DNA of 64,000 nucleotides from Clostridiaceae bacterium DTU079 (GCA_001512505.1 LFSC01000010.1:2740-66739); one strand, 5' to 3'. Numbered from the stretch's first letter, positions 37,380-47,892 are shown. Notes: a model not told the origin generated them from the sequence alone. Made by a program: numbers and translations.

Positions 37380-38789
37380 TTAACTCACTGCCGCTATTTG
37401 CTTTTCTTTAAGAAACGTTTCTCCAACCTTGTATATGTCACCGGCACCCATGGTAAGTATCAAGTCGCCGGGGGCTGCATTTTTCTTAAGGTAGTCAACA
37501 ATTTTCTCAAAACTCGGCAAATATATGGCATCTTGTCCGTTCTGACTTATTTTCTCGACGAGGATACTGGAATGTATTTCTCCAGTGTCTATTTCCCTGG
37601 CCGAATAGATATCGGCAATGATGATTTTATCGGCATCCGTGAATGCTTCAGAAAATTCGTTTAGCAGAAATTTTGTCCGGGTATATGTATGGGGCTGAAA
37701 TATTGACCATATTCTTGTATAGTTTCCGTTACGTGCTGCTTTAAGTGTTGCTTTAATCTCTGAGGGATGATGGGCATAATCGTCAACAACCTTGATATTA
37801 TCCGCAATTCCCTTCAATTCAAAGCGTCTATGGGTTCCTGTAAAGTTTTCCAAACCGCTTTTTATGCTGTCAATACTGCAACCCAAGGTATAACATGTGG
37901 CTATTGCAGCCAGGGAGTTACTTATGTTATGAATGCCCGGAACCCTAAGCCTTATATCCATTATTTTTTCATTGTTTCTTAGCACACTGAAGGAAGCACA
38001 ACCGTCTTCGTTAAAGCTAATGTCCTTTGCTCTCCACATAGCATCTTCGGAATTAATACCGTAGGTGATCTTGTTGCAGCCGACTTTTTCCAGCAGGGAA
38101 GAAACGTTTTTGTCGTCTGCACATGCAACAACATACCCGTTTTCAGGGACAAGGGATATAAACTTTGAAAATGCATTTTTGATATGCTCTATGTCTTTAA
38201 AGTAATCGAGATGGTCTGCTTCAATATTTAGGACAACGGCAAGATATGGGTGGAACTTTAAGAAGCTTTCCACATATTCGCATGCCTCGGCAATAAAGTA
38301 GTCATTACCGCCAATTCTTGTGTTGCCTCCTATTGCATCCAGTTCACCGCCGATATGTATGGTTGGATCGAGAGCAGCCTCCATCATAATCATTGAAACC
38401 ATTGATGTTGTAGTTGTTTTTCCGTGTGTGCCTGAAATGGCTATGCTGTATGGAAACTTTTTCATGATTTCACCCAGCAGGGTTGCCCTTTCCATGACTG
38501 GAATGCCCAAGTTTCCGGCTTTAACCAGCTCCGGATTATCGGCCTTCACAGCTGCTGTATAAATTATAAGTTCAGCATTATTTATGTTTTCTTCACTGTG
38601 ACCGATATATATTTTAATTCCTTTTTTTTCAAGCTTTGAAGTTATATCGGAAGACTTCATATCGGATCCGGATACGTTAAATCCGAGGTTTAAAAGGATT
38701 TCGGCCAATCCGCTCATGCTTATTCCGCCAATTCCGACAAAATGCACGTTCTTAATTTTTTTTGAATCCAAAAAACTCAGCTGTTTCAA
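37380..38789 (-). CDS. murC: UDP-N-acetylmuramate--L-alanine ligase
   Basis: ATP-dependent addition of L-Ala to UDP-MurNAc. 469 residues: Rossmann-like N-terminus with HFVGIGGISMSGLAE, ATP P-loop GTHGKTTTT, Mur-family EACEY, the DDYAHHPSEI motif and the ligase C-terminal domain. The TTG start at 38789 is 8 nt after AAGGAG; the GTG three codons earlier overlaps that RBS. It is the only reverse-strand core gene in the middle of the window and lies at the join of two otherwise conserved gene blocks. Confidence 0.95.
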   Translation of the reverse strand: MKQLSFLDSKKIKNVHFVGIGGISMSGLAEILLNLGFNVSGSDMKSSDITSKLEKKGIKIYIGHSEENINNAELIIYTAAVKADNPELVKAGNLGIPVMERATLLGEIMKKFPYSIAISGTHGKTTTTSMVSMIMMEAALDPTIHIGGELDAIGGNTRIGGNDYFIAEACEYVESFLKFHPYLAVVLNIEADHLDYFKDIEHIKNAFSKFISLVPENGYVVACADDKNVSSLLEKVGCNKITYGINSEDAMWRAKDISFNEDGCASFSVLRNNEKIMDIRLRVPGIHNISNSLAAIATCYTLGCSIDSIKSGLENFTGTHRRFELKGIADNIKVVDDYAHHPSEIKATLKAARNGNYTRIWSIFQPHTYTRTKFLLNEFSEAFTDADKIIIADIYSAREIDTGEIHSSILVEKISQNGQDAIYLPSFEKIVDYLKKNAAPGDLILTMGAGDIYKVGETFLKEKQIAAVS

Positions 38790-39203
38790 TATTAACACTC
38801 CTTAAATTTTATACTATATGTTTTTCGAAAAAGCATTGTATGTTCTATTTTATATAAAGTAACTTCGGTATTACGGTTTCAAAAGAAGTTTGAAGCATAT
38901 ACTGTCAGTTAAAACCAACTTTCTAGGTTTTGATTAATACAAAAACAAAAATCCAATTAATATTATATGTAAATTTTAGCACAATTATAAGCACTCGGCA
39001 TAATTAATTATGAAATAAATGATAAAATATATCGAAGGGGTACATAATAGCTGAACAATTTAACTAATAATGCTTAAAATATTCGGAGACATATTGTATA
39101 ATAATATTATATTTTTATTAAGGGGTTTTATATTAGTTGATTGATCGTCTATATACGTTGGCATCCGATTGGAAATAGTATAAAACAAGCCCGGGGGGAT
39201 AAG
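38790..39203. other. Divergent intergenic region murC/purR
   Basis: About 410 bp, very AT-rich, between divergent genes, so it must hold promoters both ways. TATAAT at 39097-39102 is the best -10 toward purR; its -35 is weak. I see no clear PurBox (ACGAAC-type) pair. Confidence 0.45.
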
Positions 39204-40022
39204 ATGGAAAGATTTCACAGAAATGAAAGAATAGCAGTATTGCTGAAAACCATGTGCGATTCACCAGGAGAGACATTTACACTGGGTAACTTTGCAGAGA
39301 TGTTCGGATCTGCAAAGTCTACGATAAGTGAGGATATAGATATTGTTCAGAATTTGCTTGAAAAATTTGATTTGGGCTTTATTGAAAGTTTACCGGGCTC
39401 TGCAGGGGGAGTAAGATTTGTTCCTGGCTTTAGCAAGAATAAAACCAGGACTATTTTGGAAGCTCTGTGCCAGGATTTATCAAATAGCCAAAGGATTCTT
39501 CCCGGGGGATATTTGTACATGCTCGATATTATTTATGACCCACGCAAAATTTCCGAAATAGGATATATTTTTGCGGGACACTTCTATAAAAGGGAAATTG
39601 ATTGTGTTATCACAGTTGAGACTAAGGGTATACCCCTCGCTTTTTCAACGGCAAAGTATTTGGGAGTTCCGCTGGTCATAGCAAGGCATAACAGTGAAGC
39701 TACCGACGGGCCTTCTGTAAATATAAATTATGTATCCGGATCTTCAAAGAAAATACAAACCATGGTGCTTCCCATGAGAGCATTGAAAAGACAATCCAGG
39801 CTGCTATTTATAGACGACTTTATGAAAGGCGGGGGCACGGCCAGAGGAATAATTGAGCTTGCGAGGGAGTTTGAATGTGAGGTCGCCGGTATCGGAGTTG
39901 TTATCGAAACTTTGGAGCCTTCTAAAAAGCTGGTGGAGGATTATGTCTCGCTTCTCACTTTGAACATTGTTAATGAAGAGGAAAGGATTATCGATGTTAA
40001 ACCCGGGAAAGACTGGATTTGA
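39204..40022 (+). CDS. purR: Pur operon repressor PurR
   Basis: PRPP-responsive repressor of purine biosynthesis in Firmicutes. 272 residues from ATG 39204 (RBS GGGGGGAT): an N-terminal winged helix (RNERIAVLLKTMCDSPGETFTLGNFAE, SAKSTISEDI) and a phosphoribosyltransferase-like domain with the PRPP loop LLFIDDFMKGGGTARG. It sits upstream of spoVG, glmU and prs as in Bacillus, though yabJ is absent. The neighbouring prs makes its effector, PRPP. Confidence 0.94.
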   Translation: MERFHRNERIAVLLKTMCDSPGETFTLGNFAEMFGSAKSTISEDIDIVQNLLEKFDLGFIESLPGSAGGVRFVPGFSKNKTRTILEALCQDLSNSQRILPGGYLYMLDIIYDPRKISEIGYIFAGHFYKREIDCVITVETKGIPLAFSTAKYLGVPLVIARHNSEATDGPSVNINYVSGSSKKIQTMVLPMRALKRQSRLLFIDDFMKGGGTARGIIELAREFECEVAGIGVVIETLEPSKKLVEDYVSLLTLNIVNEEERIIDVKPGKDWI

Positions 40023-40171
40023 CTTGAACAATTCAAGAAAAATGTGCGAATAAGATATATTTAGACAATATACGTTTGTTATGAATAATATGTTTATAAT
40101 GAGAAATGCTATTTAAAGGTGGCATATTACGAAATATAAATTAGATAAAAATTAAAATAGTGAGAAAATAA

Positions 40172-40198
40172 GAAGGAAATTCGAAAATAATGACGAAT
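40172..40198 (+). promoter_or_regulatory. Sigma-H promoter for spoVG
   Basis: GAAGGAAAT (40172-40180), 11 nt, GACGAAT (40192-40198) matches the sigma-H consensus RnAGGAWWW-(11-12)-RnnGAAT at every specified position. spoVG is the classic sigma-H target in Bacillus. The predicted transcript would start near 40205, 45 nt before the ATG. Confidence 0.75.
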
Positions 40199-40249
40199 AT
40201 AATAATAGTACATGATGAATACACAATTTACGGAAGGTGGTAACATCTT

Positions 40250-40546
40250 ATGGAAATTACCGATGTTCGTATCAGAAAAATTGACTCTGAAGGTAAAATG
40301 AAGGCTGTTGTTTCAGTAACCTTTGATAATGAATTTGTTGTTCATGATATAAAGGTTATTGAAAGTCAGAACGGTTTATTCATTGCTATGCCTAGCAGAA
40401 AAGCTCCGGATGGGGAATTTAGGGATATTGCTCATCCTATAAATGCCGAAACCAGGGGCAAGATCCAAAGTGCCATTTTGGATAAATACGAGTCTATTTC
40501 TACAGCTGAAGTAGAAGAAACACAGAGTGAAAAAACAGAAGAATAA
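40250..40546 (+). CDS. spoVG: Septation / RNA-binding regulator SpoVG
   Basis: 98 residues starting [19 protein letters not shown], with the conserved [31 protein letters not shown] core. SpoVG is a small dimeric nucleic-acid-binding regulator of septation, sporulation and virulence-type traits. The RBS GGAAGGTGG is strong. A sigma-H promoter precedes it. Confidence 0.96.
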   Translation: MEITDVRIRKIDSEGKMKAVVSVTFDNEFVVHDIKVIESQNGLFIAMPSRKAPDGEFRDIAHPINAETRGKIQSAILDKYESISTAEVEETQSEKTEE

Positions 40547-41037
40547 TTAATTATTCAAAACAATAAATAGGTAATGTTTTATAAAGCTTTTGAATCGTGA
40601 AAAGTGGTGCATTGTTTATACCCGATGGTTATTCGTTAATTGCAGCCGGGTTGGATTATATACCGGTAAAGCTATGGTGAATATACCATGTCAGGGTAAG
40701 ATGTTCTTCCTTGTATGTCATGACAATATTTTGTTTTGACGGTGACAGGGAGACCATAAAGTAATGCTTACTTTTGACGATTTTTTATTGTTTTTACGGA
40801 GTATTTCTTTTAATTGTTGTTTATTTAAGGTTGAAAAGTTAATAAAAAAATGAGAAAATATATGTGGCTTAAATATAAGTTATATTTGAAGCAATGTTTA
40901 TAATATAATTTGATGAGATATTCACCAATGATAATTATACAATATTAGCTATAAAGATATGGACGGGGTAATATTAAAAGGTTGAGAACTCGCAAAATTT
41001 TTGATCTTTTTTATGGAGCTTAAGGAGGGAGAATATA
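40547..41037 (+). other. Intergenic region spoVG-glmU
   Basis: 491 bp without a gene. It contains small inverted repeats (ATGGT/ACCAT near 40675-40690; TGTCA/TGACA near 40691-40730) but no stem-plus-T-run terminator that I can define and no riboswitch class I recognise. The proximal 100 bp holds the glmU RBS (AAGGAGGGAG). Confidence 0.4.
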
Positions 41038-42426
41038 ATGGAACATTTGATGGCAGTTATTCTTGCGGCCGGTGAAGGAAAGAGAATGAAATCAAAAAAG
41101 GCAAAGGTATTGCATGAAATATGCGGAATGCCTTTGGTTAAGTGGGTATATCAGTCGGTAAGAAAAGCAGGCATAGAGGATACGGTTATTGTTGTGGGAC
41201 ATAAAGCAGAAGATGTAAAGGAGAAGCTTGGGGACGAAATCCTTTATGCTTTTCAGGAAAAACAGTTGGGAACAGGCCATGCGGTAATGCAGGCACAGGA
41301 TTATTTTGCAAATAAAGAGGGCTATGTAATGGTGTTGTATGGAGATACCCCTCTTGTTACTTCAGATACTATTTCGGATGCTATCCGTTTTCATAAGGAA
41401 AACAACAATTCTGCTACGGTTATTACTGCGGATCTTGATGATCCTACCGGATACGGAAGGATTGTAAGAAGCGGTGACGGCAGTGTATTGAGAATTGTTG
41501 AACACAAAGATGCCAATGATGAAGAAAAAAGCATCAAAGAAGTCAATTCAGGAATGTATTGCTTCAATATTAGTGACCTAAGGGAAGCCCTTAGTGAGCT
41601 TAACAATAACAACAGTCAGGGAGAGTACTATCTGACGGATACCATAGAAATATTATTAAAGAAGGGTAAAAACGTAAGAGCAATTAAGGTAAAGGACAGT
41701 GACGAAATATTAGGAATAAATGACAGAATACAGTTGGCAAAAGCAGGTGAAATAATTAGAAACAGAATTTTGCAAAGATTTATGGAGAACGGTGTGACAA
41801 TTATTGATCCTGCTTCAACTTTTATTGATCAGGAAGCAGAAATCGGAATTGATACGATTATTTATCCTTCAACTATTATTGAAGGTAATACAAAAATCGG
41901 AGAAGATTGTGTAATAGGTCCCGGAAGCAGGATTGTGAGTTGCGAAATAGCTGATGGGGTTGAGGTCAAAAACTCCGTTGTGCTGGAAAGCTCAATAGAC
42001 AGTGGCACAAAAGTTGGACCTTTTGCATATATCCGTCCCGGAAGCAAAATCGGTAAGAATGTTAAAATCGGAGACTTTGTAGAGGTTAAAAAATCAATAA
42101 TCGGAGATAAAACCAAGATATCGCACCTTACTTATGTGGGAGATGCGGAAATAGGCAAGGGAGTAAACCTTGGCTGTGGCGTTGTAGTGGTTAATTATGA
42201 CGGAAAGAAAAAGAATAAAACAGTAGTAGGCGACAATTGCTTTGTGGGTTGTAACGTAAACCTGATATCTCCGGTGGAGATCAAAGACAATGCATATATA
42301 GCAGCCGGTTCGACCATTACCGATTTGGTACCGGAGAATTCTTTGGCTATTGCCAGAAGCAGGCAGGTTATAAAAGAAGATTGGGTTATAAAAAAGGGTA
42401 TGTTGAATAAGGAAAAGAAAGATTAA
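41038..42426 (+). CDS. glmU: Bifunctional GlcNAc-1-P uridyltransferase / GlcN-1-P acetyltransferase
   Basis: Makes UDP-GlcNAc, the substrate used by MurA and TagO in this same window. 462 residues: N-terminal nucleotidyltransferase with LAAGEGKRMKSKKAKVLHEI and YGDTPL, and a C-terminal left-handed beta-helix with hexapeptide repeats (IGEDCVIGPGSRI, VGPFAYIRPGSKIGKNVKIGDFVE) carrying the acetyltransferase site. ATG 41038. Followed by prs as in Bacillus. Confidence 0.97.
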   Translation: MEHLMAVILAAGEGKRMKSKKAKVLHEICGMPLVKWVYQSVRKAGIEDTVIVVGHKAEDVKEKLGDEILYAFQEKQLGTGHAVMQAQDYFANKEGYVMVLYGDTPLVTSDTISDAIRFHKENNNSATVITADLDDPTGYGRIVRSGDGSVLRIVEHKDANDEEKSIKEVNSGMYCFNISDLREALSELNNNNSQGEYYLTDTIEILLKKGKNVRAIKVKDSDEILGINDRIQLAKAGEIIRNRILQRFMENGVTIIDPASTFIDQEAEIGIDTIIYPSTIIEGNTKIGEDCVIGPGSRIVSCEIADGVEVKNSVVLESSIDSGTKVGPFAYIRPGSKIGKNVKIGDFVEVKKSIIGDKTKISHLTYVGDAEIGKGVNLGCGVVVVNYDGKKKNKTVVGDNCFVGCNVNLISPVEIKDNAYIAAGSTITDLVPENSLAIARSRQVIKEDWVIKKGMLNKEKKD

Positions 42427-42504
42427 TTTAAGAAAGATAATTGATTGTACAATATTAAATTTAACATAAAATTGATAATAATTAAGTAAGAAGGGGAACA
42501 TGAA

Positions 42505-43467
42505 ATGAATTTACATGGTAAGGATATTAAAATTTTTGCAGGAAACTCAAATATTGAGTTGGCTAAAGAAATTGCGAAAAAAATGGGACTTCCGCTGGGA
42601 ATGGCTGAGGTAGGAAAGTTTAGCGACGGTGAATGTGCTATTAACATTAATGAGGTCGTCAGAGGATCGGATGTGTTTATAATTCAGTCTACCTGTCCAC
42701 CTGTCAATGACAACCTTGTTGAACTTTTGATAATGATAGATGCAATGAAAAGGGCTTCGGCAGGAAGAATTACTGCAGTAATGCCGTATTTTGGATATGC
42801 AAGGCAGGACAGGAAAGCTAAAGCAAGGGATCCCATTTCAGCGAAGCTGGTAGCTAATCTGTTGACAACTGCCGGAGCGGACAGGGTACTTACAATGGAT
42901 CTTCATGCACCCCAGTTGCAGGGATTCTTTGATATTCCATTGGACCATCTGCTCGGAGGTACAATTTTAGCTCATTACTTTTTAGAAAAGTTTGAGGACA
43001 CTTCCGATGTAGTTGTTGTATCGCCGGATGTCGGCAGTGTTTCAAGATCGAGAAAATTTGCCCAGAGGTTGGATGTTCCCCTGGCTATAATCGATAAGAG
43101 AAGACCCAAGGCCAATGTTTCGGAGATAATGAATATTATCGGGGATGTTAACAATAAGAGAGTAATACTGGTAGATGACATAATTGATACGGGCGGTACG
43201 ATTGTTAATGCTGCAAATGCTCTGGCTGAAATGGGGGCAAAAGAAGTGTACGCATGTTGTACCCATGGTCTTTTATCAGGACCTGCAATAGAAAGAATTA
43301 AAAACTCTCAAATGAAAGAACTTATTACATTAAATACAATTCCATTGGATGAAAGCAAGAGAATAGATAAAATTGTTCCTCTTTCGGTAGCGAATGTATT
43401 TGCTGAAGCTATTGAAAGAATATACGGAGATATATCCATAAGTTCTCTCTTTACTCAAAAGGATTAA
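42505..43467 (+). CDS. prs: Ribose-phosphate pyrophosphokinase (PRPP synthetase)
   Basis: Ribose-5-phosphate + ATP gives PRPP, the substrate for Upp and the effector of PurR. 320 residues: the KFSDGE loop, the catalytic flexible loop [34 protein letters not shown], and the PRPP/phosphate motif [21 protein letters not shown] 42505 follows AAGGGGAA. Confidence 0.97.
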   Translation: MNLHGKDIKIFAGNSNIELAKEIAKKMGLPLGMAEVGKFSDGECAININEVVRGSDVFIIQSTCPPVNDNLVELLIMIDAMKRASAGRITAVMPYFGYARQDRKAKARDPISAKLVANLLTTAGADRVLTMDLHAPQLQGFFDIPLDHLLGGTILAHYFLEKFEDTSDVVVVSPDVGSVSRSRKFAQRLDVPLAIIDKRRPKANVSEIMNIIGDVNNKRVILVDDIIDTGGTIVNAANALAEMGAKEVYACCTHGLLSGPAIERIKNSQMKELITLNTIPLDESKRIDKIVPLSVANVFAEAIERIYGDISISSLFTQKD

Positions 43468-43509
43468 TTGTTGCTTATTAGCGGACAAGCATATATTTTT
43501 ACATATTTG

Positions 43510-43532
43510 CCCCCTTAAATTCATTAAGGGGG
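43510..43532 (+). promoter_or_regulatory. 9-bp hairpin between prs and pth
   Basis: CCCCCTTAA (43510-43518) and TTAAGGGGG (43524-43532) pair perfectly around ATTCA. It has no T run in either direction, so mRNA processing or protection of prs is more likely than termination. Confidence 0.6.
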
Positions 43533-43550
43533 TAAATTAATAAGAAAAGG

Positions 43551-44138
43551 GTGATTTGTCTGGAGGATTTGTTTATAATAATAGGACTGGGCAATCCAGG
43601 TAAGAAATATGAAAATACAAGACATAACGTAGGTTTTGATACGGTTGAGCTTCTTTCAAGAAGGCACGGTATAACGATTACCAAGCTTAAGCATAAAGCA
43701 CTTTTAGGCGATGGGAAAATTTCGGGCAAGAGGGTAATTTTGGTCAAGCCCCAGACGTTTATGAACCTCAGCGGTGAGAGTGTCCGGGAAATACTTGAAT
43801 GGTATAAAGTTCCCGTAAAAAATATTATAATAATATATGATGACATAGACCTGCCGGCGGGTAAACTTAGATTGAGGCCGAAGGGAAGTGCCGGGACCCA
43901 TAACGGTATGAGGTCGGTAATATACCAGATTGAATCCGATGAGTTTCCCAGAATAAGGATCGGTGTCGGCGGACCTCCTGAAGGATGGGAGCTTGCTGAC
44001 TATGTTTTAAGTAAGTTATCCGGTGAGGATAAAAAGAAGGTTGAGGAAGCAATCGTATATGCGGCGGATGCTGTTGAGGAAATAGTTAAATCGGGTATTG
44101 ATGTGGCCATGAATAAATTTAACAGTTTAAAATTGTAG
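43551..44138 (+). CDS. pth: Peptidyl-tRNA hydrolase
   Basis: Recycles peptidyl-tRNAs dropped from ribosomes. IIGLGNPGKKYENTRHNVGFD holds the catalytic His, and the substrate residues lie in TFMNLSG and KGSAGTHNGMRSV. About 190-195 residues. The start is ambiguous: GTG 43551 directly abuts AAAAGG, while TTG 43569 (MFIIIGLGNPG, the usual N-terminus) has GGAGG only 2 nt upstream. This is spoVC in Bacillus nomenclature. mfd follows by 22 bp. Confidence 0.94.
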   Translation: MICLEDLFIIIGLGNPGKKYENTRHNVGFDTVELLSRRHGITITKLKHKALLGDGKISGKRVILVKPQTFMNLSGESVREILEWYKVPVKNIIIIYDDIDLPAGKLRLRPKGSAGTHNGMRSVIYQIESDEFPRIRIGVGGPPEGWELADYVLSKLSGEDKKKVEEAIVYAADAVEEIVKSGIDVAMNKFNSLKL

Positions 44139-44160
44139 CAAATTTTATGAGGTTATCAGG

Positions 44161-47100
44161 ATGGGTTATTTTGGAGATAAACGGTTTTTAATAGATCCCC
44201 TTTTTGAATTAAAAGAATATAGCATTATACTGGAAGATATCAAAAGAGGAATGCCGGTTACGATTACGGGACCGTCGGAGTCCCAAAAAGCTCATCTGGC
44301 ATATGCTCTCTGCAATCATCTTGGGAAAAAGGGTGTTTGCATTGCTTACAATGAAATTCAGGCCAGAAAGATGTATGAGGATTTCTCCTGCTTTTTCGGA
44401 AAAGGCGCGGTGCTTTTTACATCGAGGGAGATAATGCTCCATGATGTGGATGCTAAAAGCTACGATTCGGTATATGAGAGAATCGAAGCCTTATACCGTA
44501 TTGAAAGAGGGGATTACAGCTTCATAGTAACAAGTGCTGAGGCTTTGTGCCAGAAGCTTATTGAAAGGGAGCTTTTTGTTGGAAGCATCCTGAAGTTTTC
44601 CGTCGGTGACCGGATTGACTTGGAAAATACAATTCAAAAGCTTATATCAATAGGATATGAAAGAGAAACAACGGTTGAGGGTAAGAGTCAGTTTGCCGTC
44701 AGGGGAGGAATTATAGACATTTTCCCGGTAAACAGTGATTCGGCAGTCAGAATAGAGCTTTTTGATGATGAAATAGACTCCATAAGAAGCTTTGATCTTT
44801 TAACTCAGAGATCCATCGAGAATGTGAAGGATGTAACGGTCTTGCCGGCAAGGGAGGTAATTTATCCGTATGAGCGCAGAGACTGCATTCTACAGAAAAT
44901 ATCCCGCGAGCTTGAAGAACAAATCAAAGGAGTAAAGAATCTTCACAGGGACAAGGTCACGGCGGTATCTGGCGCAAAGGACAGCAAAAGCTATATTGAA
45001 AAGCTTCAGGAAAGAATAAAATTCGATATTGAACGTTTTCAGCAGGAATACTATTTTGCAGGGATGGACAGATATATTCCCTATATAATAGAAAATCCTT
45101 TTTCGATAATTGATTATATTGATTCCGATAATTTAATCTTTGTTGATGAACCTGTAAGATTCGAAAAAAGGATTGAAGGATTTCTTGAAGAAAGCCGTGA
45201 AATGTGCAAGGCTCTTTTTGAAAAGGGACAGCTTCTTGGGGGAAGCATTGAATTGTTTTTTGATTATGCCAAGCTCTCCGGGAAGTTGAATAATAGAAAA
45301 AATTTACTGTATTTAAGCACCCTGTCCGCTGACCAACGGCAATCGGACAACAGGAAAACAATAACATCCAAGCTTCTCAATTCATATCAGGGACATTTAG
45401 ACCTTTTGATAGATGACATAAGACACTGGAAGGAAAAGCGTTCAAGAGTTGTTATACTTTCCGGTACCAAGGTTCGCGGAGAAATGCTGACAGAGGCCTT
45501 GGGAGACAGGAATATTGAGGCTGTTTTTTTGGAGGAGCCGAACCGTGATGTGGAGCCGGGGGAGGTAATAATAACTCACGGCACATTGCACACGGGCTTT
45601 GAATATCCTGATATCGGATTTGTAGTGGTAAGCGGTAAGGAGCTTTTCGGGCAGGACAAAAAAACAAGAAGGATCAAGCCCAATAAGAATAAGGGTCAGA
45701 AGATAAATGTATTTACCGATCTTAATGTAGGCGATTATGTCGTTCACCGGCTGCATGGAATCGGAAAGTACATAGGCATTGAACAACTGGTGGTTGAGAA
45801 CGTTAAAAAGGATTACCTGAAGATTCAATATCAAGAGGGTGATTTTTTATACGTTCCTACAAACCAGATGGATTTGATACAAAAATACATAGGCTCTGAA
45901 GGAAAAACGCCGAGGCTCAGCAAGCTTGGAGGAACCGATTGGGTAAAAACAAGAGCCAAGACCAAGGAAGCGTTGATGGAGCTTGCCGGAGAGCTTATTA
46001 AGCTATATGCCGAAAGGGAAGCCGCAAGAGGGTATTCCTTTAGCAAGGATACAGTGTGGCAGAAGCAGTTTGAGGATCTGTTTCCCTATCAGGAAACCGA
46101 AGACCAGCTTAGGTGTATTGAAGAGATAAAAGCGGATATGGAATCCTCAAAACCAATGGATAGGCTTTTGTGCGGAGATGTGGGCTTTGGAAAAACCGAA
46201 GTGGCCATAAGAGCGATGTTTAAGGCGGTAATGGACGGAAAACAGGTGGCATATCTCGTTCCCACGACGGTTTTGGCTCAGCAGCATTACAACAACTTCA
46301 AGGAAAGAATGAAGGATTTCCCGGTTACTGTTGAGATGATCAGCCGATTTAGAACAAAGGCGGAACAAAACAAGATATTAAAGGATGTTAAGGCAGGTGT
46401 GGTGGATATTATAGTCGGAACCCACCGGCTGCTTCAAAAGGATGTCGTTTTCAAGGATCTGGGGCTTTTGGTTATAGATGAAGAGCAGCGGTTTGGAGTA
46501 AAGCATAAGGAAAGAATCAAGAAAATCAAGTCAAATGTGGATGTTTTAACTTTTACCGCGACACCGATTCCAAGGACACTTCACATGTCTCTCACAGGAA
46601 TCAGGGATATAAGCACCATTGAAGATCCTCCGGAGGAAAGATACCCTGTTCAGACTTATGTTATGGAGTATAATCCGGAGGTTATAAAAGATGCAATAAA
46701 CAGGGAAATAAGCAGAGGGGGACAGGTCTTCTATCTTTACAACAGGGTCAGGTCCATAGATATGAAGGCCATTACGGTAAACAATCTGGTTCCCGATGCC
46801 AGGGTAGGTATAGCCCATGGACAGATGAGTGAAACGGAGCTTGAGAACGTGATGTTCCGGTTTATCAATGGGGAATATGATGTTCTTGTTTGTACTACAA
46901 TAATTGAATCCGGTCTTGATATGCCCAATGTAAACACTATTATAGTTGAAAATGCTGATGCAATGGGGCTTGCACAGCTTTACCAGCTGAGGGGCAGGGT
47001 AGGACGTTCCAACAGGCTTGCCTACGCATATATAACCTACAAGAAGGACAAGGTACTCTCGGAGATTGCAGAGAAAAGGCTTCAGGCAATAAAGGAATTT

Positions 47101-47727
47101 ACGGAGTTCGGATCCGGATTTAAAATAGCAATGCGGGATTTGCAGATAAGGGGAGCGGGGAATCTTTTAGGACCCCAGCAGCACGGACACATAGATTCCG
47201 TAGGTTATGACATGTACTGCAGGCTTCTTGCCGAAGCAGTTAACGAGCTTCGGGGAATTCCTGTTTCCGACAGTGATCTGGAGATATCCATAGATATTAA
47301 CATAAGTGCTTATATAGATGATATGTATATAGAAGATGAAAATCAAAAGATAGAAATATACAAAAAGATTGCGTCAATAAACAATGAGCAGGATGTTTTG
47401 GATGTGGAAGATGAGCTTATGGACCGCTATGGTGAGATACCTCAGTCTGTAAGGAATCTACTGGATATTGCATTGATTAAATCGTTGGCGGGAGCATGCG
47501 GATTTTTGTCGATACAGGAGAAAAACGATACTGTAATATTTCAGTATGCTGAAAACAGAAATATTAACTTGGAGGCCTTAGGAAGGCTGATGGATAAATA
47601 TAAAAGAAAACTTCTTTTCACAGCTAGCAGCAAGCCTTACATTACATACAAAATTGCCGGCATTAAAAGAAGTGAATTGCTGGACAATATTAAAATTTTG
47701 TTACAGGACATTAATAAATTGCAGTGA
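44161..47727 (+). CDS. mfd: Transcription-repair coupling factor Mfd
   Basis: 1188 residues. DNA translocase that removes stalled RNA polymerase and recruits UvrA. UvrB-like N-terminal domain (the MDRYIPYI region lies in the linker after it), CarD-like RNA polymerase interaction domain (GDYVVHRLHGIGKYIGIE, about residue 520-590), then SF2 motor motifs: C671-GDVGFGKTE (P-loop K678), DEEQRFG, TATPIPRTLH, the RGRVGRS motif VI, and the C-terminal TRCF domain. ATG 44161. Complete. Confidence 0.97.
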   Translation: MGYFGDKRFLIDPLFELKEYSIILEDIKRGMPVTITGPSESQKAHLAYALCNHLGKKGVCIAYNEIQARKMYEDFSCFFGKGAVLFTSREIMLHDVDAKSYDSVYERIEALYRIERGDYSFIVTSAEALCQKLIERELFVGSILKFSVGDRIDLENTIQKLISIGYERETTVEGKSQFAVRGGIIDIFPVNSDSAVRIELFDDEIDSIRSFDLLTQRSIENVKDVTVLPAREVIYPYERRDCILQKISRELEEQIKGVKNLHRDKVTAVSGAKDSKSYIEKLQERIKFDIERFQQEYYFAGMDRYIPYIIENPFSIIDYIDSDNLIFVDEPVRFEKRIEGFLEESREMCKALFEKGQLLGGSIELFFDYAKLSGKLNNRKNLLYLSTLSADQRQSDNRKTITSKLLNSYQGHLDLLIDDIRHWKEKRSRVVILSGTKVRGEMLTEALGDRNIEAVFLEEPNRDVEPGEVIITHGTLHTGFEYPDIGFVVVSGKELFGQDKKTRRIKPNKNKGQKINVFTDLNVGDYVVHRLHGIGKYIGIEQLVVENVKKDYLKIQYQEGDFLYVPTNQMDLIQKYIGSEGKTPRLSKLGGTDWVKTRAKTKEALMELAGELIKLYAEREAARGYSFSKDTVWQKQFEDLFPYQETEDQLRCIEEIKADMESSKPMDRLLCGDVGFGKTEVAIRAMFKAVMDGKQVAYLVPTTVLAQQHYNNFKERMKDFPVTVEMISRFRTKAEQNKILKDVKAGVVDIIVGTHRLLQKDVVFKDLGLLVIDEEQRFGVKHKERIKKIKSNVDVLTFTATPIPRTLHMSLTGIRDISTIEDPPEERYPVQTYVMEYNPEVIKDAINREISRGGQVFYLYNRVRSIDMKAITVNNLVPDARVGIAHGQMSETELENVMFRFINGEYDVLVCTTIIESGLDMPNVNTIIVENADAMGLAQLYQLRGRVGRSNRLAYAYITYKKDKVLSEIAEKRLQAIKEFTEFGSGFKIAMRDLQIRGAGNLLGPQQHGHIDSVGYDMYCRLLAEAVNELRGIPVSDSDLEISIDINISAYIDDMYIEDENQKIEIYKKIASINNEQDVLDVEDELMDRYGEIPQSVRNLLDIALIKSLAGACGFLSIQEKNDTVIFQYAENRNINLEALGRLMDKYKRKLLFTASSKPYITYKIAGIKRSELLDNIKILLQDINKLQ

Positions 47728-47782
47728 AGTGCACAATTTATTATAATGTATATAGTTGGGGTTATTCTGTAGATAAAAAAGC

Positions 47783-47813
47783 CTCGAAAAACAAGTCTGT
47801 TTTTTGAGCTTTT
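47783..47813 (+). terminator. Terminator-like hairpin after mfd
   Basis: CTCGAAAAACA (47783-47793) and TGTTTTTTGAG (47798-47808) pair with one G-U around AGTC, followed by CTTTT. Confidence 0.65.
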
Positions 47814-47892
47814 CAATACTGTTTTTGAGGTCCCTGAAAGGGGAGGATTTCGAAAACAGTCCATATTACTTAGTGAATGTGAGGGATTTTTA

